NCBI GenBank assembly: GCA_026770025.1
Contig: JAMXDE010000038.1
Coordinates: 598,257 to 662,256 of the forward strand
Direction of reading: 5' to 3'
From: Craspedostauros australis
Taxonomy: Eukaryota > Bacillariophyta > Bacillariophyceae > Mastogloiales > Achnanthaceae
DNA length: 64,000 bases
The translations under genes and the position numbers were made by a program. Every line of letters begins with the position of its first letter. Positions within the stretch are counted from its first letter, which is position 1. Below the pieces are notes generated by a model. That model saw only the letters and a program-made list of their open reading frames with translations, searched no databases and was not told the origin of the DNA. Of the stretch, positions 55,990-64,000 are shown piece by piece.

Positions 55990-57000
55990 CCAGATGTACA
56001 TAGGAATGATCAATATGCGAGCAAACAAACGATGGTGGGCCATGGTATGGTCCCCGGTGGGTGCATTCCGAGTGGTTATAGGTCGTAATTACGTATTTAT
56101 AGGATCCTCCGGTCGAATTTGGTGATTCATATGAAGTTGAATATTCAGCACCACTGAATATCGTGTTCTGGATAGATGTACATAGGAATGGTCAATGCGC
56201 GAGCAACCCAACAACGGGGGACGATGGTATGGTCCCCAATGGGTGCGTTCCGAGTGGTTATAGGTCGCCAATGCATATATAGAGGTCTCTCCGTCCAATT
56301 TGGTGATTCATATGATGGTGAATATTCGGCAACACTGAATATCGTGTTCTGGCTAGAAGTGCATAGGAATGGTCAATGCGCGAGCAAACCAACGATGGTG
56401 GGCCATGGTACGGTCCCCAATGGGTGCGTTCCGAGTGGTTATAGGTCGCCAATGCATATATAGAGGTCTCTCCGTCCAATTTGGTGATTCAAATGAAGGT
56501 GAATATTCAGCGCCACTGAATATCGTGTTCTGGCCAGATGTACATAGGAATGATCAATGCGCGAGCAAACCAACGATGGTGGGCCATGGTATGGTCCCCA
56601 ATGGGTGCGTTCCGAGTGGTTATAGACCGCCATTGCATATTTAGGGGTCACTCCGTCGAATTTGGTGATTCATATGACAGTGAATATTCAGCACCGCTGA
56701 ATATCGTGTTCTGGCTAGAAGTGCATAGGAATGGTCAATGCGCGAGCAAACAAACGATGGTGGGCCATGGTATGGTCCCCGGTGGGTGCATTCCGAGTGG
56801 TTATAGGTCGTAATTACGTATTTATAGGATCCTCCGGTCGAATTTGGTGATTCATATGAAGTTGAATATTCAGCACCACTGAATATCGTGTTCTGGATAG
56901 ATGTACATAGGAATGGTCAATGCGCGAGCAACCCAACAACGGGGGACGATGGTATGGTCTCCAATGGGTGCGTTCCAAGTGGTTATAGGCCGTCATTGCA
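55990..57000 (+). repeat. Tetrameric higher-order period, 725 bp
   Basis: The block at about 56016-56236, with GGTGGGTGCATTCCG, ACGTATTTATAGGATCC, TTCTGGATAGATG and CCCAACAACGGGGG, recurs 725 bases later at 56741-56961. A similar 724/725-base spacing links the segments at about 53940 and 54660. The intervening monomers are less alike, so this is an older or partial higher-order repeat. Confidence 0.7.
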
Positions 57001-58325
57001 TATTTTGGGGTTCTGCGGTCAATTTTGGTGATTCATATGACAGTGAATATTCAGCACCACTGAATATCGTGTTCTGGCCAGAAGTGCATAGGAATGACCA
57101 ATGCCCGAGCTAACCAACGATGGTGGGCCATGGTATGGTCCCCAATGGGTGCGTTCCAAGTGGTTATAGGTCGCCAATGCATATATAGAGGTCTCTCCGT
57201 CCAATTTGGTGATTCAAATGAAGGTGAATATTCAGCGCCACTGAATATCGTGTTCTGGCCAGATGTACATGTAAAGGATCAATGCGCGAGCAAACCAACG
57301 ATAGTGGGCCATGGTATGGTCCCCCATGGGTGCGTTCCAAGTGATTATAGGTCGCCAATGCATATTTTGGGGTTCTGCGGTCAATTTGGTGATACATATG
57401 AAGTTGAATATTCAGCAGCACTGAATATCATGTTCTGGCCAGAAGTGCATAGGAATGATCAATGCGCGAGCAAACCAACGATGGTGGGCCATGGTATGGT
57501 CCCCCATGGGTGCGTTCCAAGTGGTTATAGACCGCCATTACGTATTTAGAGGTCCCTCCGTCGAATTTGGTGATTCATATGAAGTTGAATATTCAGCACC
57601 ACTGAATATCGTGTTCTGGCTAGAAGTGCATAGGAATGATTAATGCGCAAGCAAACCAACAATGGTGGGCCGTGGTACGGTCCCCAATGGGTGCGTTCCG
57701 AGTGGTTATAGGTCGCCAATGCATATTTAAGGGATCCTCCGGTCAAATTTGGTGATACATATGACAGTGAATATTCAGCGCCACTGAATATCGTGTTCTG
57801 GCCAGAAGTGCATAGGAATGGTCAATGCGCGGGCAAACCAACGCTGGTGGGCCATGGTATGGTCCCCGATGGGTGCGTTCCGAGTGGTTATAGGCTGCCA
57901 TTGCATATTTAGGGGATCCTGCGGTCAAATTGCGTCACACACATGAAGTAGAATATTCAGCACCACTGAATATCGTGTTCTGGCTAGATGTACATAGGAA
58001 TGATCAATGCGCGAGCACACCAACGATAGTAGGCCATGGTATGGTCCCCCATGGGTGCGTTCCGACTGGTTATAGGTCGCCAATGCATATTTAAGCGTGC
58101 CTCCGGTCAAATTTCGTCACACACATGAAGCTGAATATTCAGCGCCACTGAATATCGTGTTCTGGCCAGAAGTGCATACAAATCATCGATCCTCAAGCAA
58201 ACCAACGATGGTGGGCCATGGTATGGTCCCCGATGGGCACGCTCCGAGTGGTTATAGGTCGCCAATGTATATTTAGGGGTCACTCCGGTCCAATTTGGTC
58301 ATGCACGCAACGGTGAATATTCAGC

Positions 58326-58480
58326 TCCTCGGTGTTTCGCGATTTTGCTACTCATGCATGGGAATGACCAGTCCGAAGGCATGCAACCGATTGGGACCCA
58401 TCCAAGGCCTTTCCGTCGGCATATTCCGTGGGTGTGTACGCTTTCTTTTCTTGCGTAAGGGGTTGAAACCTTCATGTTCC
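58326..58480 (+). repeat. Degenerate monomer at the right edge
   Basis: After GTGAATATTCAGC the sequence keeps monomer landmarks only loosely (CATGCATGGGAATGACCAGT, then AAGGCATGCAACC and GGGACCCAT). It then loses similarity near 58450. Confidence 0.55.
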
Positions 58481-59184
58481 TCGTACACACGATGACACCG
58501 ATCGTCGAACGCCACTGTGGGTCAAACCGGCCTATATCTGCACTGCACTGATCAATTTGGAGGAATGAAATCATCTTGAGCTTATCCTTGGACCTCTCCC
58601 GGACACTTTCCATGTGGTTATTTGCTGCATTTGCATCTTCGAATACCGGCTCCTTCAAACTTTGCATTCATGTGACACCATCCAGGAACTGCCAACATGA
58701 ACCATATCTGAACAAATCCCCATTGGAATCATCAATCTCAGGACGTCCATCAAACTGTGTTGTATGCAGGGGGCGCTCATAGGTGTATCAACGCCCTTGA
58801 TCTGCTCCTGAAGCCTCCGCAAAGACCTGAATGGTTGGATACCCATACCCATATCAGCATGTGCATAGCCTGCAACCTCAATGCCTCTCGGACGGATGGA
58901 TGCACCAATGTAGGCTGATCTGAGCCAGTCTACAGCAACAAAACGCAAGCAATACTTTGATGCGTATTGGCACTATCATCGGGCATATGCGAGTACGAGC
59001 CGTCCCGATCGACCACGTCCATGCATGGCACAGTGCCCGATCGTATTTTGTGAACGCATGCGGCAAAGTTGTGGGAGTCGATGGAGTTGTCAGTAATCCG
59101 TGACTGGGGACTCGATGAAAGATACCAATCAACAAATGGCGCCATCACCAACCTCGCCCCGAAAATTGCAACTCCCTCCATCAT
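58480..59184 (-). pseudogene. Decayed ORF next to the satellite
   Basis: Three minus-strand frames read like pieces of one protein. They are 59184-58930 (SRITDNSIDSHNFAACVHKI and PCMDVVDRDGSYSHMP), 58948-58655 (FVAVDWLRSAYIGASIRPRG and RSLRRLQEQIKGVDTP) and 58667-58480 (EPVFEDANAANNHMESVRER). Frame changes separate them. I recognise no family; position and decay suggest a transposon-type gene. Confidence 0.3.
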
Positions 59185-62100
59185 CCTACGTCGTCTGTCA
59201 TGTTCCTTGAAGCTTCAGATCCTTGTGCATGAGCAAATAAATAATGCAAAGATCAAACTCTCTTATGGGGCTGCGCTGGAGGCGCTTCCCTCCGCCTCCT
59301 TTCAACTTCGCGCCGGACACTAAGGGAGCACAGAATCTGTTGATTGTTGTATGCATTCAGTGAATGTGCGAGCTGTCGTGTATGCGGCTGCTTTACATTT
59401 TAGGCCGGGGTTGGATGAGCGCGTCTTCTGCGCTTCAGCCACATGAACAGGGTGCCAGAGGCAGTCGGTTCATGCAACATCTGTGTGGTTTGCTCGACCC
59501 ATATCGCGACCTGCGCTATGTGCGCGTCTGCTGTTGGTGCCGTCCGTTGAATCCTGTGGTGAGTGGGCCGATGGTGCTCGCGGCGGAGACGAAATGATTC
59601 TGATCTATTGCGAAGAGCTTGATTTATTCCGGCTTCAGCCAAGTCTTGACCTTCAAAAAGTGCTTCGTTTCGAGCTGCCCATTGCTCCCACGCCATGCGC
59701 TAGATGCGACATATGAGCTATCCAGACCATTTCGCCACGGACTTTCTGGATTGTTGCCGCCTCAGAAAACCCCTCTACATCGGTTCCCAGATCCTCGTGC
59801 ATGACACAACATCGTGCAGCATCGTTGTCCTTCTTTGATCATCAGACCAGCAACGTCAGAGCCATCAGTCATCCTGTTCCGTTCACAGCTCTACTACAAT
59901 CAAGAGCTGACATCTCGTGCTATCGCACGGTGCATGCAGGGCATCGCTCACTCTCGCGCTGCAATCAGAAGACGACAGTCAAGTAATCATCAATCAGCCT
60001 TTCACCCTTTTACAAGAAAGTTGGCACATGTGCTGCATAGTTCCATGGCACAAGTGGAGCACCCAGCATGGAACGAAAACAGCAATGACAACACCAATAT
60101 TCGAATGGAGAAATGGAACAAAATGAAAACAGCACCGCACGACCTATTGTTGGTGATAGGAGCCCAAGCATTTGTACAACTTTCATTTGTGGCAGCCATG
60201 CACGCACCTGGCAGGACGATTCCATGGGTGAGAGACGAGTGCACCCAAGCATGGAGAGTAAAACGATCGCCAGCGACTGGCGCGCACCTCCAAAGCGGCA
60301 AAAAGTGAGCGACGTCACTTCACAGGTTGGAGTTCAGACAGGCAAAAAATGTGCCATGGGCCAGCTGAACCATTGACTCGTCGTTTCTTGTTCCCTGTGG
60401 AGCAAAACGCTAGTTCACCATCCCTGCAAAATATCAGGCAAAACACGAAATGGCTGAGACTGCAATCACCATGAACCACGGCAGCAAGCTGAGTATAGCA
60501 GGAAAATGGACAGCAGCTCTCTTGCGGTAGCCTATTTATTACGTTTGTTGCGGGGATGATGCGGATGGTGCTCTCCGTGTCCTTGAAGATGTGCCGGTTG
60601 TGAAAATGGAATCTGCAGCGAGATCGCAATGTGTCACGACCGATCATACTTCAATTGCATGGGCTCGCAATGATCATGGGATTGGTGGCCGTCGCCGCGA
60701 AAGCATAACTTCATTCTTTTGTGCTGTTGGCGTTGTTCCTTGGTCCGTCTGGTTGTTTCTTGTGAACCGCATTCCAAAAGTAACGAATACGTGGTCGAGT
60801 ATTCGTAGCGTGGCTATTGCGTTGATACATGCCGCGAATGGTTGGAGATGGTCCTCAAGGTCACAACGTAGTCCTCTGAATTGCATGTCCGTAGGCACAT
60901 ACGTACCAATGACCCGGAACGTAACCGCGTGATGCAGCGGATCAAAAGTGTATGTAGCTGGTACCCCCAAAATGATCCGACTACTATGTGATAGATCGCG
61001 GTCTTAGAATACAGCTACTTGGGTTTATGACTAGTTGACTGAGGTGCGGAAGCTGATGGTCTGATGATTGCCATACACCGCGGGCAAGTGCGAGGAGTGT
61101 GTGTGTGTGCTCAGTGAAACGGATGCGAAACCAAACGGATGTGTTGATATGCTGAAAATTGAGTCTGATAGGATAGCGTCCAGTGATCGAATTACTTGGG
61201 AGACTGAACGTCTTTGGTTGAGCATTGTCGATCGATGATTGTCGCATAGGGGCATGGCCCCACGAAGGATCATGCGTTGGAGGATGCGCACATTCTCGGC
61301 GCACTGAGGATGCGGCCCGATGCTTTTGGCGCGAACTGACCGATCGGTATTTCTTTTTGTCCAGGTCTGAGTCCAGCTTGGGAACAGTCGTGGACTTGAG
61401 TCTGCTCACATTTTGAGATGTGTGCACAACTGCAATGATGCCGACACACAGGCGTCATGTGGATTCAGGCGCCGCCTCGGTGATCTAGAGAGTTGCAGTG
61501 GGATGGCGACGGCATCTACATCAGAAATGATTCGCCATGACCACGCAGATCATCTGATCGACCATCTGAATAATAATAATAACTCACTGACTATCCCTTG
61601 CATTCAAGGTTGCCTCGAAGGCTTCATAGTCGCCCGCAAACGACGAGCCAAAAGGCCGACCACGCCAGAACGACTTCTATTAGGATCTCGCTTCCCTGCC
61701 TTCCACAGATTGCCATCTCCATAAATCACATAGAACATACGCACTGGGCACCCGATTCCACATCCGCCGTGCACTTCACCCATATCATGAATTCCCGCGT
61801 CTCCGCCTCGCTTGTTCACGCTCTGCCCTCTTGGACCGGAGACTGCTCGCGCACTTCCTCTTCTGCCCCTCCTGATGCCATAATCCTCCCTTTGGCGCCC
61901 TCTTCGTTGCCTGTCACCCATGGTGGGCGTTGCTGCTCCTGTCCTCGGCCCCGTCTGCCATAACCGGCTTGCCGCTGTTCCTACTCTGGCCGCCTCCACA
62001 TGCCGTACCCGCGCAAGTTGCTCATCCACTGGTATTCTCTGGACCTGCTCCTTGCTCGTGTTCTCCAGCAGCCCTGCGTCCCTCCATAATAATCCTCTAC

Positions 62101-62242
62101 TCCCTCGCTGCTACACCACTTCCACCTTCTCTTGCGCCTGCTGGACCTTCTCTGTCTATTTGCTCCAAAGCTCATCCTCGTACAGTGCCTGATTTCATGG
62201 TTTCCACGCCACCCATCGTGCTTCCCACAGGTCTCGAATCGC
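59185..62242. other. Right flank, mostly unassigned
   Basis: No intact gene. A minus-strand frame at 59696-59400 (AWEQWAARNEALFEGQ) resembles the C-terminal W..W..RN segment that follows the zinc motif in the retroelement-like proteins of diatoms, so it may belong with the fragment at 62243-63580. Sequence 60000-61600 shows nothing I can name; a short ATAATAATAATAA tract is near 61571-61582. Confidence 0.3.
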
Positions 62243-63580
62243 TTAGCTAATCCAATGCGTTGGCGTATCTCTACTGCCACTGCGCCGCATCGTTTCAGTC
62301 CGTACTCGCCGCCACTGCCAAGACCACCTCCCCAGCACCATCTTGTCCCATCCAATCTTGCCTTGCGCCATCGATGCTCTGTGCACATCAGACCACCCTT
62401 GCGGTTCCGTCTCGCGCTGTTCTGTCCACATTCGCACCTGTCGCACGATCTCTTGTACCATTTGCGGATCCCCCTCGTCCATTCTCATCGCGTGCGCCCA
62501 CTTCTTCAAAGCAGCATGCCTCACGCGCATCGCAGCAGGATGCTGACACTGCATCACATGCGCCTTCATCTCTTCCTCTGTTTTGCATACCAGGCATAGG
62601 CCATCGCTCCAGAATTTCCACTTCCGCATATTCCTGCCGACCGGTCCGAAATGCGCCGCGTGCTTCACCACTTATCGTCGCCTTCCATTCTCCAGCCCAT
62701 GCATCGCCGCTCGTATAGAATGGCCGTCGACGTCAGCCATCTCCTCCCAGTCCATTTTGCCTGTCCTGCTCTGCCACTGCTTGGTTTTCTGCCACTGCAC
62801 GTGTTCCCACAGAATATCCTTCGTGCTCGCGCAAGCCTTCTCTCCCCCTATCCACACTGGCCACTCATCTCCATGCAGTTCCTCATCACGCTCCGGACCG
62901 TTCCGTCTCTACTCCGCTCCCGCCATTTTGTCGACATCGTCGTTCCAGTGCGATGATCGACCATCTGAATACCTGCGATACTATACTGCGATCATCTCTC
63001 TTTCACATGCCACCGATCACACGCATATTGGCGACCGCCACCACATTCGTTCAAATTCGCCACACCAATCAATCATCCTGCTCCCACTACGGATTCCAGA
63101 TGATGTGCGCCCTCTGGAAATGGCCAATAGCCCGAACACAAACGATCAAAGGTAACAATCATGTTCAATGATGGCACTACCCATACATGGGTCGCCCTGC
63201 TCGTTCGCGTCCTCATTCCACTCTGGTCAAGTCTCATCTGTCTGCCTACACTGTAGCTGATCCGCTCAATTATGTACAATAGGGTGGGACACAATCCATT
63301 GCGCTTGGAGCAGCGCTGATATGTCGGTCGTATCGGTGCTCCGCTCGATTGGTGTCTCCTTTTCGTCCTGCTCTACTCCCCACACTGCAGTCGACCATTT
63401 TCTGGAGTCGACCCATGGGCGAAAGATGACGGAAACAAGAGACGACGGCGACACACAAAACTCGGATCGGATCCACAACAAAACTCCTCCAATCGCCGTG
63501 CGCATCCTCACTCTCCTCAGTTCTGGGACATCATGGCCGATTCCCGTCGCATGGAATACAATCCAAAGCAGAGAAAGCAC
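62243..63580 (-). pseudogene. Degenerate retroelement C-terminus (zinc-motif / RNase H-like remnant)
   Basis: The clearest part is 62671-62243. It has a Cys-x2-Cys...His-x4-Cys pattern (CLVCKTEEEMKAHVMQC) followed by a helical region with QGKIGWDKMVLGRWSWQWRR. That pattern is typical of the post-RNase H zinc segment of LINE-like elements in stramenopiles. The same frame continues upstream past one TAA (62857-62672: VQWQKTKQWQSRTGKMDWEE). Further upstream, 63580-63266 (LSLLWIVFHATGIGH) could be the RNase H remnant, in another frame. Several stops and shifts show it is dead. Assignment to a family is by eye only. Confidence 0.4.
63395..63464 (+). repeat. Direct repeat, left copy
   Basis: The sequence beginning CCATTTTCTGGAGTCGACCC is repeated from 63937 to the window end (at least 60 bases, identical as far as visible), 542 bases away. 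Confidence 0.85.
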
Positions 63581-63754
63581 ACGACCATGAGAGAAATACC
63601 ATTCCTCACAGGTATCATACTATGATTGTCTGAATTATATGTTATAACATAAAAGTGCACTCTCCTCGTATTCGTTATGCCATCGTATTGCGCATCACAT
63701 CGTGATGATGTGGTGACGAGGATGAGTTGGACATCATTGAAAACACATCGATCG

Positions 63755-63850
63755 TGTAGTAGTGTAGTAGTGTAGTCGTGTAGTAGCGTAGTAGCGTAGT
63801 AGCGTAGTAGTGTAGTAGCGTCGTGGTGGAGTACCTTAGTATAGTAGCAT
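63755..63850 (+). repeat. GTAGTAGYGTA minisatellite
   Basis: About ten copies of a GTAGTAGTGTA / GTAGTAGCGTA unit of roughly 9-11 bases. It lies between the two copies of the direct repeat. Confidence 0.8.
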
Positions 63851-63936
63851 AGTGTTATCAGTACAATAGCGATGATGTTGTGGTGAGCAGTCGCGAAAAC
63901 GCTCTGTGATGGCTGTGCGCGTCATGCTTTTGTCCG

Positions 63937-64000
63937 CCATTTTCTGGAGTCGACCCATGGGCGAAAGATGACGGAAACAAGAGACGACGGCGACACACAA
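63937..64000 (+). repeat. Direct repeat, right copy, cut by the window end
   Basis: Matches 63395 onward up to the last base of the window. The true length is unknown. Confidence 0.85.

Larger units (their letters stand above)
44930..58325 (+). repeat. 181-bp satellite array, about 74 monomers, with higher-order repeats
   Basis: Head-to-tail monomers of 181 or 182 bases, all in one orientation. Shared landmarks in each: GATCAATGCGCGAGCAAAC, CCATGGTATGGTCCCC, GGGTGCGTTCC, AGTGGTTATAGG, a TGCATATTTA / TTACATATTTA block, CTCCGGTCAAATTTGGTGAT, and TGAATATTCAGC followed by CTGAATATCGTGTTCTGG. Because 181 is not a multiple of three, the many 60-150-codon open frames are rotating by-products and not genes. 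Variants are shared at period 3, 4 or 7 monomers, marking higher-order repeats listed separately. The 181-base period is near nucleosome repeat length, and the layout resembles centromeric alpha satellite. Centromere function is inference. Confidence 0.95.

Noticed and set aside
44945-58110. More than 100 open frames of 60-151 codons inside the satellite, some with identical products
   Set aside because: They recur because the DNA repeats. A 181-base unit shifts frame at every step and both strands are equally open, so they are not genes.
44930-58325. CRISPR array
   Set aside because: Units are contiguous and similar over their whole length, with no unique spacers; the organism is a eukaryote.
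63755-63850. Telomeric repeat
   Set aside because: The unit GTAGTAGYGTA is not a TTAGGG-type repeat and is followed by ordinary sequence.

Overview
The window is nuclear DNA from a eukaryote, most likely a photosynthetic stramenopile of the diatom type. Reasons: a protein with seven helicase-associated (HA) domains, a DUF6824-type protein and a large STAND-like ATPase (three families prominent in diatom genomes), short GT-AG introns that restore four genes, wide spacers, several ankyrin genes and no operons. The species cannot be told from sequence alone.

Layout. 1-4423: 5'-truncated HA-domain protein (+). 4689-5868: otubain-type deubiquitinase (-), one intron. 5869-9089: spacer holding copy 1 (7565-8652) of a terminal-inverted-repeat element. 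9090-11015: DUF6824 protein (-). 11016-14425: long spacer with weak coding-like traces. 14426-16785: dynamin-family GTPase (+), one intron. 17011-19158: ankyrin protein (-). 19803-20822: glutathionyl-hydroquinone-reductase-like protein (+). 21029-22868 and 27271-28954: two paralogous membrane-anchored sulfotransferase-like genes (-) with the same intron, flanking a 744-residue ankyrin protein (23798-26032, -). 28955-32742: repeat-rich spacer with copy 2 of the TIR element (30459-31737), opened by a 213-base tRNA-like insertion and lying between two inverted arrays of a 10-base minisatellite. 32743-36540: 1265-residue STAND-like ATPase (+). 36541-44217: decaying or poorly resolved genes (Hsp70-like trace, BTB/BACK fragment, a young ankyrin gene, a Ser/Arg-rich gene with in-frame stops).

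The most striking region is about 44930-58325: roughly 74 head-to-tail copies of a ~181-base monomer. They are organised into higher-order repeats of 3 (544 bases), 4 (725 bases) and 7 (1270 bases) monomers, with degenerate monomers at both edges. Most monomers carry an 8+5+8 dyad, which a minority have lost. This is the architecture of centromeric alpha-satellite arrays, and I regard it as a candidate centromeric or heterochromatic satellite. To its right (58480-63600) lie decayed mobile-element coding remnants, and the window ends inside a direct repeat (63395 / 63937).

The genes form no single pathway. They cover ubiquitin editing, membrane remodelling, thiol redox chemistry, Golgi-type sulfation and ankyrin/STAND scaffolding.
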